Assembly (NCBI GenBank): GCA_009691845.1 | Contig: SIAJ01000061.1 | Coordinates: 1-34,934, forward strand | DNA from: Gemmataceae bacterium | Lineage (GTDB): Bacteria; Planctomycetota; Planctomycetia; Gemmatales; Gemmataceae | Direction: 5' to 3' | DNA: 34,934 nucleotides | Shown here: piece by piece, positions 1-7,762 of the stretch | Position numbering within the stretch: position 1 is the first letter of the stretch | How the letters are laid out: each line of letters opens with the position of its first letter | Position numbers and translations under genes: made by a program | The notes under the pieces: model-generated | What the model was told of the DNA's origin: nothing | Seen by the model: only the letters and a program-made list of their open reading frames with translations | The model's database searches: none

Positions 1-1163
1 TCCGGATGGACGTTGAACGCGGCGTAAACCGTTGTGGGAGCGCACACCGTGTCGATGAACCCGACGCCGTGGACTGATTTGCCCTTGAACTTGCGGGCGA
101 AGTTGACTGCGTCGAAGTAGGCCGACGTTTCGAGCACCTTCTCCTTGTCCTTGGCACGCGTCAGCCAGTGCGGCCAACCGCTGACGCGATCGAAGGCCAT
201 GCCGCTGTGGTCGCACATGGCCGCGACGTTCGGTGCCGCCAGGGTCACGCGCTGATCGACTCCACTTGTGATCAGCGTCAATGCACCTCCCTGGCTTCCG
301 CCCTGGACGGCCAGTTCTTTCTTGTTGAAATCGTCGCGTGTGTACAGATAGTCGATGCAGCGAACACAGCCGAGAATGACGGCGCGGTAATAGCTCTTAT
401 TCTTGTCGTCCATGCCGATGTCGCGGTAATTAGCCAGGGGCCCGGCGTTTTGCTTGGCGTAGAACTCCTGGTTTTCGTCCACCGGAATGTCGTGGATGAT
501 GATGTTCATGGACAAAGCACCGAGATTGGCGTGCCCCTTGTCCGGCCCGATGCCGTACACGCCCGCACCCGGCACGGTCAACACGGCCGGGAACGGTCCC
601 TTCCCCTTGGGCACGCTGAGCCAGCCACGCACATGCTTGCCCGCGATGTTCGCGAGGCTGATCTTGTAGCAATCGACGCGGTCATCGCTTTGCTTGGCGA
701 CATGTTCCAGCTTGGCGTCGATCGGCACCTTGGCAAGCTCTGCTTTGCCAGCGTCCCAGAAGGCGTCGAAGTCCTTGGGCATCTTGGCTGTCGGCTCGAT
801 CTTGGTCGGATCGAACGCGGCGGCAGCGATCAATTGCTGCTTGCCGGCCGTGACTCGAATCTGCAGGAAGCCAGGCTGCTCCAGTTTGATGCTGATGTCT
901 GCTGATTTTCCCTTGGACAACTTGCCGCTGCCCTTGCCGATCGGAATGAGGCCGTCCTTGCTGGCGACCCACCCGTACTCTACATCGTCGAGGGCTTCGA
1001 GCTTGAACTGTGCCGATTCGCCAGCGTGGTACAGCGCATTGGCCTTTTCACACGTCACTTTGAGTCGCGGAGCCTCTTTCGGCTGCGCGATCGCGGATTG
1101 AACTGATGCGAGCACGACGGCCAGCACCAGGCTGACTGCTCGTGGGGAAAGGACTCGTTTCAA
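1..1163 (-). CDS. Acetylxylan esterase-like (AXE1 family) secreted hydrolase, 3' end cut by window
   Basis: 387 codons are visible and the frame is still open at the window edge. The start is taken as TTG at 1163 because a good AGGAG lies just upstream and the first 26 residues form a signal peptide (basic MKR, hydrophobic core, ending near SAIAQ). After an N-terminal beta-rich stretch (about 30-120) comes an alpha/beta-hydrolase domain. GGSQGG (nucleophile Ser about 290) and the later GFIDTVCAPTTVYAAFN stretch (Asp about 371) match the AXE1/cephalosporin-C deacetylase family; the catalytic His lies beyond the window. The family removes acetyl groups from xylan-type sugars, but the true substrate here is unknown. 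The gene starts 31 bp after the stop of the ceramidase-like gene on the same strand, so the two probably form an operon. Confidence 0.85.
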   Translation of the reverse strand, partial: MKRVLSPRAVSLVLAVVLASVQSAIAQPKEAPRLKVTCEKANALYHAGESAQFKLEALDDVEYGWVASKDGLIPIGKGSGKLSKGKSADISIKLEQPGFLQIRVTAGKQQLIAAAAFDPTKIEPTAKMPKDFDAFWDAGKAELAKVPIDAKLEHVAKQSDDRVDCYKISLANIAGKHVRGWLSVPKGKGPFPAVLTVPGAGVYGIGPDKGHANLGALSMNIIIHDIPVDENQEFYAKQNAGPLANYRDIGMDDKNKSYYRAVILGCVRCIDYLYTRDDFNKKELAVQGGSQGGALTLITSGVDQRVTLAAPNVAAMCDHSGMAFDRVSGWPHWLTRAKDKEKVLETSAYFDAVNFARKFKGKSVHGVGFIDTVCAPTTVYAAFNVHP

Positions 1164-1194
1164 ACGGAAAACTCCTGGGTATAATTCACTCGAT

Positions 1195-2586
1195 TCACTT
1201 CTTGGGCCCTAAAAGCTGCTTCATGGCATTCATCAAAATGGGCTCGACTTCCGGTGCTACGTTGCTCGCCCGCGCACTGGTTTCATAGCCCCCTTCGGCG
1301 TAGGCCACGGTCGTGCCGATGTAGGCTGGTCCGTAATCGCCGTAGGCGGCCAAGGCGACGTGCAAATCCGGACGCATCTTCTTGGCGGCAAGCTGGTACT
1401 CGACGAACAGTTCGCCCGGCAGGTGCAAGACTCGGCTTTGTCCCACACGAAGACACCCGATATCAATCGCGTGTCCCGCTTTGCAGCGAACGACCCAGGC
1501 CAGTTGATCCGCTTTCGAAACATACCCCTTGGCAGGCTCGGTTTTCAAATCCTTGATCAGATCTTCCTGCTTCAAGTGAGGCGCAACCGGCAGCTTGACG
1601 GGAACTGTCTCCCAGCCAACATCCGTGCTGATCAGCGGCAGTTTCTTCGTATCCGTCAAGGCTTGCTTCATTCCGTCGGCCAGGCGCTGGGCGAGGGCCA
1701 TGCGGTTCTCCTTGGCACCATCGTTGTATTTGCCGGCACCGATGTTTCCCCCGGCCCCGTTGAAGTGAACGTGCAGCGCCTCGGGAACCGCCTGGCCGCG
1801 GATGAAGCGGGCAATCCCAGGGAAATCGGGGCTGGGGACGCCGGTTCGATAATAGCTCTGCGGATGGCAGGCGAAGTAGCTGAGCATCGCGATCGGCCGA
1901 TCGCCATTCCAGAATGAAAGCAACGACACTTCCGCGTCGATCACGCCTTCCGGCTCGGCACGAAGGGCAGGGTCCTTGGTTGCAGTGTAGCGTACCGCGC
2001 GAACCTTGCCGTCCGGCCCGAGAATACGGCGATTCGAGGCAACCTCCTTCACCTGGGCGACGCCCCAGCCGAAGTGTGTAAACGGCTGAGCAGTCGCGAT
2101 CGCAGCCTTGATTGCCTTGGCGGTCCGAAGGATCACATCGCGATGAAAGCCACCATCCAGTCGGTCGAATCCTTTCAGTCCCAGATCGCGAATCAGCCGC
2201 TCGGCCGTGAAATCGCAACCGGGTGCATCGTGCTGGTGCAGAGTATGGACCGCAACGCGATCGCGAGTCGAACCGGCAGCGTCCGCCAACGATTCGCGAA
2301 AGAGATCGTGCCCTTCGTTGGCGATGCCGATCCAATCCACGGCGCACAGAATGATCGGCTTACCTGCACCCGTGATCACGATGCCGCGACAACGCAGCGT
2401 CAATTCGTCGAGCCGTTTAACAGGATCGTAAGCCATTGCCGAGCCCAGTGGCGGCGTGGCGTCCACATCGAACGTCGCCGCCTTGAGTGCCGGGAGTGCC
2501 GCCTTGTCCGGAGAATCACCGGCGTGGATCGCGGTCAGGGAGACCAGCAGCAAGGCAAGGGAGAGAATTTTCTGTTTCATTGGCAT
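1195..2586 (-). CDS. Neutral/alkaline ceramidase-like secreted hydrolase
   Basis: About 463 residues from the ATG at 2586 (MPMKQK); a second ATG two codons on is equally possible. A TTG-initiated extension to 2658 would put 24 unlikely residues before a clear signal peptide (KQKILSLALLLVSLTAIHAG). The mature part resembles the N-terminal domain of neutral/alkaline non-lysosomal ceramidases: an ATFDVDATPP opening, a HTLHQHDAPG segment, FACHPQS and a NGAGGNIGAGKYND segment, which sit where that family has its metal-binding histidines and glycine-rich loops. Many planctomycete members are annotated by this domain although their substrate is not established. It lies 31 bp upstream of the esterase-like gene and is probably co-transcribed with it. 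The fold family is fairly certain; ceramidase activity is not. Confidence 0.8.
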   Translation of the reverse strand: MPMKQKILSLALLLVSLTAIHAGDSPDKAALPALKAATFDVDATPPLGSAMAYDPVKRLDELTLRCRGIVITGAGKPIILCAVDWIGIANEGHDLFRESLADAAGSTRDRVAVHTLHQHDAPGCDFTAERLIRDLGLKGFDRLDGGFHRDVILRTAKAIKAAIATAQPFTHFGWGVAQVKEVASNRRILGPDGKVRAVRYTATKDPALRAEPEGVIDAEVSLLSFWNGDRPIAMLSYFACHPQSYYRTGVPSPDFPGIARFIRGQAVPEALHVHFNGAGGNIGAGKYNDGAKENRMALAQRLADGMKQALTDTKKLPLISTDVGWETVPVKLPVAPHLKQEDLIKDLKTEPAKGYVSKADQLAWVVRCKAGHAIDIGCLRVGQSRVLHLPGELFVEYQLAAKKMRPDLHVALAAYGDYGPAYIGTTVAYAEGGYETSARASNVAPEVEPILMNAMKQLLGPKK

Positions 2587-2759
2587 GCTCGACTGGGTTG
2601 CTTGAAACAAGCCTCGGTTGCCGCACGGCGAGACCGAGCGGGCACTCCTGCAACGCATGTTTTATTTAGTATTCCGACCAAAATAATTTCTCGAGTTCCT
2701 AGCAAGAGGCATGCGAATCGCAATCCGTATGCGATCTCCCCCGATAGAGTCCTCCAGGA

Positions 2760-2996
2760 TCATCCCGGCCGCCCCACAACCTGCGGGGTGTGCCCGAGGC
2801 GTCGCAATTCTTCCAGCACAGCTTCGATCCGCCCGGGGCGCACGAGCAGGACGCGGTCCGTCAGGCGGCCGGCGACTTCCTGGGAGAGTTTTTTGCGTGC
2901 GAGTAGTTCTTCCGCGAGCAGGGCGTCCTCCGTCATCACGAGGCAAACGCGGCGATGCAGTTTCACGGGCAAGCGTGTGACGGGAGCTTCATTCAT
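2760..2996 (-). CDS. Small protein of unknown function (78 aa)
   Basis: The family is not recognised. The frame from the ATG at 2996 encodes 78 residues with no signal peptide or membrane segment. It is mostly charged and helical (MTEDALLAEELLARKKLSQ, then GRLTDRVLLVRPGRIEAVLEELRRLGHTP). The ending, a strand-like VLLVRPG followed by a helix and RRLGHTP, looks like a small alpha/beta module. Starting at 3017 would place seven residues in repeat DNA, so the inner ATG is preferred. It lies between the ceramidase-like gene and the repeat-filled gap. Codon use is GC-rich like its neighbours and the sequence is not low-complexity, which favours a real gene. Confidence 0.5.
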   Translation of the reverse strand: MNEAPVTRLPVKLHRRVCLVMTEDALLAEELLARKKLSQEVAGRLTDRVLLVRPGRIEAVLEELRRLGHTPQVVGRPG

Positions 2997-3004
2997 CCGG
3001 AGTA

Positions 3005-3030
3005 TTGTAGTAGGCACACTCCGTGTGCCG
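3005..3030. repeat. Palindromic repeat A, copy 1
   Basis: GTAGTAG then GGCACAC (3013-3019), spacer TCC, GTGTGCC (3023-3029). The same core recurs at 26090, 30684, 33442, 33503 and 34217. Partial copies lie nearby at 3128-3146 and 3264-3285. Confidence 0.8.
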
Positions 3031-3074
3031 TGAGAGACAGGTTAGCACACCGAGCGCTTGCGAAAGATTGTCGC

Positions 3075-3123
3075 CTTTCGCTCCGCGAAAGAGCGGGCTT
3101 GCCCTGAACGCGGTTGAACCGCG
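3075..3123. repeat. Two small hairpins in the repeat-rich gap
   Basis: CTTTCGC (3075-3081), spacer TCC, GCGAAAG (3085-3091); then CGCGGTT (3109-3115), one base, AACCGCG (3117-3123). The first shares the TCC spacer of repeat A. The GAACGCGG segment before the second recalls the double-hairpin repeat at 30110. Confidence 0.65.
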
Positions 3124-3127
3124 AGCA

Positions 3128-3285
3128 TAGTAGTGGGCACACGGAGAGCGAGAGAAAAAATGCTCGCGCAAAGGCGCTGAGACGCAAAGAGATACCAAAC
3201 ACCCGGCATTTCCTGGGTTTTCTTTGCGTCTTGGCGTGAGCTGGTTTTGTTTTTTCACAAACGCGGAGTGTGCCGACTACTATTC
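3128..3285. repeat. Mosaic of half repeat A copies and a CGCAAAG inverted repeat
   Basis: A half copy of repeat A (TAGTAGTGGGCACACGGAG, from 3128) is followed by GACGCAAAG (3181-3189) pairing with CTTTGCGTC (3222-3230). A second half copy (CGGAGTGTGCCGACTACTAT, 3264-3283) ends 6 bp before the PPIase stop codon. No gene is seen in 2997-3289. Confidence 0.65.
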
Positions 3286-3289
3286 GGGA

Positions 3290-4627
3290 CTACTTGTCAG
3301 CCCAAATCTGTGGCTGAGAGCGTTTCCAAATCGTGTCGATGAACCGCTTGGCTTCGCGCTCGAAAATCTCGTTCTGCAACCTCCGCCGAATTTCGCCTTG
3401 CAGCTTTTCCGTGTACGGCTGTGTTCCCGCATAGGATCGCTCGGCCACTCGCAGGATGTGGTATCCCGTCTCGGTTTCCTTGATGGTCACCTGTCCGGCC
3501 TTGAGGGACAAAATCGCCGGCTCCAGTTCTTGTGGGAAGATCTCCCCGGGCTTTTCGCCCACGCCGGCCCCATTGCGAAGCTTGGTGTCGCCCATGCCGT
3601 GATCCGCAACCAGCTTGATGAAGTCTTCGCCTTTCGCGGCCCGATTGCTCAGGCTGGTCGCGAATTGGCGTGCGCCGTCGGCAGTTTTGAATTGTTCCTT
3701 CTCGACGTACAGGTCCTGCCATTTGACCGCGTCCTCGGCCCTAAAGTCCGAAGCGTGAGCGGAGTAGTACTCGCGTAGATCGGACAGGCTGACCTTATCC
3801 ATCATCGGCGTGAGTTTTTCACGCAGATACGTCTGCATCATGAAGCTGCGTTCGATCTGCCTGCGAATACCAGAGAGTGTCAGCCCCTGAGACCGCAGCA
3901 CGGAGCGGAACTCGGCATCCGTTGGGATGCCACGATCCTTCTTGAATTCCTTGAGACGGGTGTCCGCTTCCTTCCCCGCTGTTTCCCGAAGTTTGTTGAG
4001 CATGGTCGTTTGTTTTTTGGCCGTCAGCGTGGCAATCATCTCGTCCACGACCAGTTCCCGCTCGATGATTTTTCGCAATTCCTCGCGGAAGATGTCGCGT
4101 TCTTTGGCCTGACGCTGCGATTGTGTGTAACGCATGAATTCGCCCATGCGTTGATAAACGGCCTCGCGAACTTCGCTCTCGTAAATCGGGTTGTTGCCGA
4201 TACTCGCGACAATTCGGACCTGGGCGTCTCCTTCGAGACGGGGCACAGAGAGTGTCGGATCCATACCGGGAGTCGCGGTCAGCGGCGGAGCCGTTTCCGT
4301 TCCGCCAGCGGGCGTGACTGGGCCCTTGAGTTCGGGAATGCGGATATCGCCGGCAGGCGTGGGGCTTTCGAGCGGGATCGGGGCAGTCGGCGGCATGGGC
4401 GTGCCAAGCCGAACTGGAGGCAATGTCTCGGGAGTTTGCGAACGGACAACGAGGATCGGACGGGACGCTTCTTGTTCGAGTTCTTCCGCGCAACGCGTGA
4501 AGGTATCCATCTTGCGGTTTTCGTCCCGCGCAAGCTGCGTGCCACTACCAGCAGTGGAGCACCCGACGATGCCCGCGATGAACGGGGTGGCGAGTGCGAA
4601 ACGAAATGAACGTAGAACGAGGGCCAT
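3290..4627 (-). CDS. Lipoprotein peptidyl-prolyl isomerase (parvulin, SurA/PrsA-like)
   Basis: 445 residues from the ATG at 4627, chosen because it gives a lipoprotein signal (hydrophobic stretch, then GIVGC with Cys 23). A Pro/Thr-rich linker (about 60-130) precedes a SurA-like helical chaperone part (about 138-290, with SIGNNPIYESEVREAVYQR) and a single PPIC/parvulin domain (about 300-396, ending in ETETGYHILRVAE). The family helps outer-membrane and exported proteins fold by isomerising prolyl bonds. The lipid anchor and linker suggest it works in the periplasm, tethered to a membrane. The coiled-coil lipoprotein gene lies 137 bp upstream on the same strand. The TAG stop is directly followed in the mRNA by a half repeat A. 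Confidence 0.9.
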   Translation of the reverse strand: MALVLRSFRFALATPFIAGIVGCSTAGSGTQLARDENRKMDTFTRCAEELEQEASRPILVVRSQTPETLPPVRLGTPMPPTAPIPLESPTPAGDIRIPELKGPVTPAGGTETAPPLTATPGMDPTLSVPRLEGDAQVRIVASIGNNPIYESEVREAVYQRMGEFMRYTQSQRQAKERDIFREELRKIIERELVVDEMIATLTAKKQTTMLNKLRETAGKEADTRLKEFKKDRGIPTDAEFRSVLRSQGLTLSGIRRQIERSFMMQTYLREKLTPMMDKVSLSDLREYYSAHASDFRAEDAVKWQDLYVEKEQFKTADGARQFATSLSNRAAKGEDFIKLVADHGMGDTKLRNGAGVGEKPGEIFPQELEPAILSLKAGQVTIKETETGYHILRVAERSYAGTQPYTEKLQGEIRRRLQNEIFEREAKRFIDTIWKRSQPQIWADK

Positions 4628-4764
4628 CCCTGTACCCCGTGTGCGGATTGACAAGCGGCCCGCTTATAACCGCAAGCACGAGGAACGCAAGCGCGAAATG
4701 GGAGAGAAGTGGCTAAACGGGGAAAAAGGCGAGCCGCCCGCGTGAGAGGGCGGAGTTCGACAGC

Positions 4765-5247
4765 CTATTTCAGCGGCTCCACCGCTGCCGGCAGTGTCAG
4801 AATAGTCGGGATTTCCGGCTTCGTGTTGGAAGTGGGGATAATCGGCACCATGGGCGAAAGGGAACCTTCCGTTTTCCCTTCTTCTGACTTGGCCAGCAAT
4901 TCCTTCAATTCGTCCCGGAACGTCCTGTAGTTATTCGTGACCTGATCGCGTTCTGTGGTTCGTGTTTGAATCTGGTCGTCCTTTGCCTTCATTTCCTGGG
5001 TCATGCGTGTGACTTGACCCTGCAGAGCCAGCCGAGCTTCCTCGGCCGCGAGTAGTTGCTTGCTCAATTGATCGCGAGCGGACGAAGCAGCCCGGAAATC
5101 ATCTTCGAGGCGGGCCATTTTGGTTTCGAGTGTTTTGATTTTTTCAGCCGTGCCACCGGAGCCATCGGCCGAAGGAGCGCGCGTGCAGCCCCAGATGCCG
5201 AACAGAGACACGATGAGAACGCCGAGTGCCTGGCGAGATTTGGACAT
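4765..5247 (-). CDS. Coiled-coil lipoprotein of unknown function
   Basis: 160 residues with a lipoprotein signal (LGVLIVSLFGIWGC, Cys 21). A GGAG motif sits 7-10 nt before the ATG. Residues about 35-120 are a continuous heptad-rich helix (EKIKTLETKMARLEDDF and onward) and should form a coiled coil; the C-terminus (about 127-160) is Pro/Thr/Ile-rich. It therefore looks like an elongated, lipid-anchored periplasmic protein. Its position just upstream of the lipoprotein PPIase on the same strand suggests a shared role in the envelope, but no family is recognised. Confidence 0.75.
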   Translation of the reverse strand: MSKSRQALGVLIVSLFGIWGCTRAPSADGSGGTAEKIKTLETKMARLEDDFRAASSARDQLSKQLLAAEEARLALQGQVTRMTQEMKAKDDQIQTRTTERDQVTNNYRTFRDELKELLAKSEEGKTEGSLSPMVPIIPTSNTKPEIPTILTLPAAVEPLK

Positions 5248-5567
5248 GAACCACTCCTACAAGGCGAGGAACGCGAATAAGTACGATTGATGACCATACG
5301 GTTTACCGAACCGCGTCATCCTTCTTCGTCGACAGACTCAAAGATACCCGACCCACATTCGCGCACTTGCCCAATCGGAAAAGATGAGGAATGTTTTTCG
5401 GCGGGCGAAACGGACCGACTCGGATATCCCTTCCGGTAGGACTTCTTTCTTCAGGAGAGTCTTTCGATTGCAGCCGTTGGAACAATTAGGCCAGATGAAT
5501 CTCAGGTAGCGTTCGTGAGGGGAATGCGAGCTAGTTAGAGGTGTTTGTGCTTTCGAAGTGGCGCAGC
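5248..5567. other. Intergenic region without recognisable gene
   Basis: About 320 bp between the coiled-coil lipoprotein start and the terminator of the sigma-factor operon. Short open frames here have no start signal or coherent domain. It presumably holds the promoter of the lipoprotein gene, but no convincing -35/-10 pair is seen. Confidence 0.4.
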
Positions 5568-5598
5568 AAAAAAGCCCCCCGCGAAACACGAGGGGCTT
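5568..5598 (-). terminator. Rho-independent terminator of the sigma/anti-sigma operon
   Basis: On the minus strand AAGCCCC, an A/T-containing loop, then GGGGCTT is followed by a T-run (complement of 5568-5573). It sits 24 bp after the stop of the gene at 5622. Confidence 0.85.
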
Positions 5599-5621
5599 GG
5601 TGATTCGTTCGGGCCTTGCGT

Positions 5622-5945
5622 TCAAGGCGTCTTTGGCTTCTTGCTCAGGTCCTTCACGTTCTTCGTATCCGCGTTGCCGCCATCGAAGTTGGCGTCCGGG
5701 CGTTGCTTCCCATTCGTCATGTGGCCAGAGAGATACCAGCAGCCGCCGACGAGAATCGCCACGGACGCGGCCAAGGCCCAACGACTCCGTGAAGCTGGGT
5801 TCGAGGCAACAGCCTGTGGGTGTGCTTTCTCGGCCCAAGGTTTGGGTGCGGCCGGCCATTTGGTCGGCAGTTCGGATCGGTAGAAGGACGAGAGAAGTCG
5901 ATCGACTTCGTCGCCCGTATTCGGAAAGCTGTGTTTGGTGTTCAT
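5622..5945 (-). CDS. One-helix membrane protein, candidate anti-sigma factor
   Basis: 107 residues: a soluble N-terminus (about 1-55, with DEVDRLLSSFYRSELPTKWP), one membrane helix (about 56-74, RWALAASVAILVGGCWYL) and a short charged tail ending KKPKTP. Its ATG overlaps the sigma factor stop by 4 bp (ATGA), so translation is coupled. Proteins in this place and with this topology often sequester the sigma factor at the membrane. No zinc-binding anti-sigma motif (HxxxCxxC) is visible, so it is not a standard ZAS protein. The anti-sigma role is inferred from context only. Confidence 0.7.
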   Translation of the reverse strand: MNTKHSFPNTGDEVDRLLSSFYRSELPTKWPAAPKPWAEKAHPQAVASNPASRSRWALAASVAILVGGCWYLSGHMTNGKQRPDANFDGGNADTKNVKDLSKKPKTP

Positions 5946-6502
5946 GGTATGGTCGTGGTCCCTTGTGCCGTCAGTTTGTCGGCCAGTCTTTGTCTGGCCC
6001 GCGTCAAACGCATATGCACAGCCGTCGTGTTGATTCCCAGTATCTCGGCGATCTTCACCGCGTCATATTCGAGAGCGTACCGCAGGGTCAAGAGATCGCG
6101 GTCGCCCTGGGGCAGTTCTTCCAGCGTCGAACGAATCTTGTCGAACGCTTCCGCCCGCTCCATCACATCCACGGGCATCGGCTCACGCGACTTCACCCCG
6201 TTCATCAGCTGGGGTGCCATCGTTCCGTTTTTGCGGAATGAACTCTTGGCGTAATCCTCGGCCAAGTTTCGGGCGACTCTCAAAAGCCAGGCCCGGGGGT
6301 TTTGAATTTCCTCTTCCCCGGCCTCCCAGTGTTTCCAGAGTCGCATGAACGCTTCTTGGGCAATATCCAGTGCTAGGTCTGCGTCCATCCAACGGGCATA
6401 AGCCATGGCCCAAACCTCACGGCTGTGCCTGGCATATAGGTGCTCGAATTCGGCCTGGCGCCCTGGCTGACGCTCGTCCGCCGCTGGGACTTTCGACATC
6501 AT
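5942..6502 (-). CDS. ECF-type RNA polymerase sigma-70 factor
   Basis: 186 residues. Region 2 (about 20-90) contains FEHLYARHSREVWAMAYARW and DIAQEAFMRLWKH, followed by NPRAWLLRVARNLAEDY. Region 4 (about 125-178) has the helix-turn-helix stretch LPQGDRDLLTLRYALEYD and IAEILGINTTAVHMRLTRAR. There is no region 1 or 3, as expected for extracytoplasmic-function sigma factors. It directs RNA polymerase to a dedicated promoter set, usually controlled by a neighbouring regulator. The 4-bp overlap with the downstream one-helix membrane protein supports such a pair. Two ATGs start the frame; the first is used. The gene is divergent from the ABC transporter operon. Confidence 0.93.
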   Translation of the reverse strand: MMSKVPAADERQPGRQAEFEHLYARHSREVWAMAYARWMDADLALDIAQEAFMRLWKHWEAGEEEIQNPRAWLLRVARNLAEDYAKSSFRKNGTMAPQLMNGVKSREPMPVDVMERAEAFDKIRSTLEELPQGDRDLLTLRYALEYDAVKIAEILGINTTAVHMRLTRARQRLADKLTAQGTTTIP

Positions 6503-6628
6503 GCGGCCATTGTACCATCCGTCGAGCCGGGCTTTTGTAAGTGTCTGACTAGAGGACGATACACGGGCGTTACTCTAACGGGCGTGGGGAGGGTTTTTGG
6601 GAAGGAGATTGTGAACGGACGTATATGC

Positions 6629-6691
6629 GTGGCCGCGTTCGCTAGAACGCGGGTGCGCAGGGCTCTCGCACTCCAACAAGTGCGGCTACGC
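6629..6691. repeat. Double-hairpin repeat B, copy 1
   Basis: CCGCGTTC (6633-6640), GCTA, GAACGCGG (6645-6652), then CGCACT (6667-6672) pairing with AGTGCG (6679-6684), ending GGCTAC. It has the same parts as the copy at 30110-30168 but in opposite order. It lies in the divergent gap between the sigma factor and ABC genes. Confidence 0.65.
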
Positions 6692-6775
6692 CTGATTCCA
6701 AATACCTTCCCCGCTCGAACGAACGTTCCCTAGAATCTCCCTCTCAACCCCTTTCCAATTACGGAGTCCTCGACC

Positions 6776-7762
6776 GTGGCCGTCATCGAGACTCGCGACT
6801 TGCGCAAGCGTTACAAGCAAGTGGAAGCGCTCCGCGGCGTGACCCTAAAAGTCGAGCCTGGCGAGGTGTTCGGGCTTCTGGGCCAGAACGGGGCCGGCAA
6901 GACCACCCTGATCAAGATCCTGCTCGGCATCGTCAAATTCGGCGAAGGCGAAGCGACGCTCTTCCACCATCCGGCCGGTACGGCCGATGTGCGAAATCGG
7001 GTCGGCTACCTACCAGAAGATCATCGCTTTCCGGAATACCACTCGGCATACAGCCTTCTGGACTATTACGGCATCCTCTACGGCATGTCCAAGGACGACC
7101 GCCGCAAGAAGATCCCCGAGTTGCTGGATCAAGTTGGCCTGGCGAGCCGGATGAACGACAAGATCCGCACTTACTCAAAGGGCATGAAGCAGCGCACGGG
7201 CATCGCCCAGGCGATCTTCCACGACCCCGAGTTGATCTTCCTGGATGAGCCCACGGACGGCGTGGACCCTGTCGGTCGCCGCGAGATTCGAGAAATCATC
7301 GAGGATCGCCGTAAGCGTGGGGCAACGGTATTCGTCAATTCGCACTTGCTTGGCGAAATCGAAATGATGTGCGACCGCGTCGCCATCATGCAGAAGGGCC
7401 AGTTGATCCGCGAAGGAACGGTCCAGGAATTGACCGCTCAGCGTGGCGTATACGTGATCGGCATCCTGGAACGCGACCGTTTCCCCGAATTCGAATTACG
7501 GCAGGAGGGCTTCAACCTGCGTGAGATCGGCGACCGCTGGGAGATTACGCTCACGGACGGCCAATCGATCACGCCTGTCCTCGAACTGCTGCGGGCGCAG
7601 AATTTGAACGTCGTCCACATGATCGAGAAGAAGCAAACACTGGAAGACATCTTTGTGTCGATGGTCGAGGCGGCCGAGCCGGGCGTGGACGCTCGCCGCA
7701 AGCGTCGGGCCGTCGAGCGCGATGAATACGAACGTGGCCGAGACCGGAGGGACCGCCGATGA
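6776..7762 (+). CDS. ABC-2 type transporter ATP-binding protein
   Basis: 328 residues starting at GTG 6776, with a GGAG about 8 nt upstream. Walker A is GQNGAGKTT (36-44), the signature is YSKGMKQR (133-140) and Walker B is LIFLDEPTDGVDP (153-165) with catalytic Glu 158; the switch His lies in the VNSHLLGE segment. The C-terminal part (about 230-305) resembles the accessory domain of NatA/CcmA-like exporters, and the last 25 residues are strongly basic (DARRKRRAVE onward). It powers an exporter whose membrane part is the next gene, which overlaps it by 4 bp. The substrate cannot be read from sequence. Confidence 0.93.
   Translation: MAVIETRDLRKRYKQVEALRGVTLKVEPGEVFGLLGQNGAGKTTLIKILLGIVKFGEGEATLFHHPAGTADVRNRVGYLPEDHRFPEYHSAYSLLDYYGILYGMSKDDRRKKIPELLDQVGLASRMNDKIRTYSKGMKQRTGIAQAIFHDPELIFLDEPTDGVDPVGRREIREIIEDRRKRGATVFVNSHLLGEIEMMCDRVAIMQKGQLIREGTVQELTAQRGVYVIGILERDRFPEFELRQEGFNLREIGDRWEITLTDGQSITPVLELLRAQNLNVVHMIEKKQTLEDIFVSMVEAAEPGVDARRKRRAVERDEYERGRDRRDRR

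Noticed and set aside
168..905. Plus-strand open frame of 245 codons
   Set aside because: It is the complement of the esterase-like gene, which has a signal peptide and catalytic motifs; the plus-strand product shows no domain pattern.
3005..3285. CRISPR array
   Set aside because: The repeats are palindromic, unevenly spaced and of several types; there are no regular spacers and no cas genes.
5338..5859. Minus-strand 173-codon frame
   Set aside because: Overlaps the candidate anti-sigma gene in another frame and crosses its terminator; composition is not protein-like.
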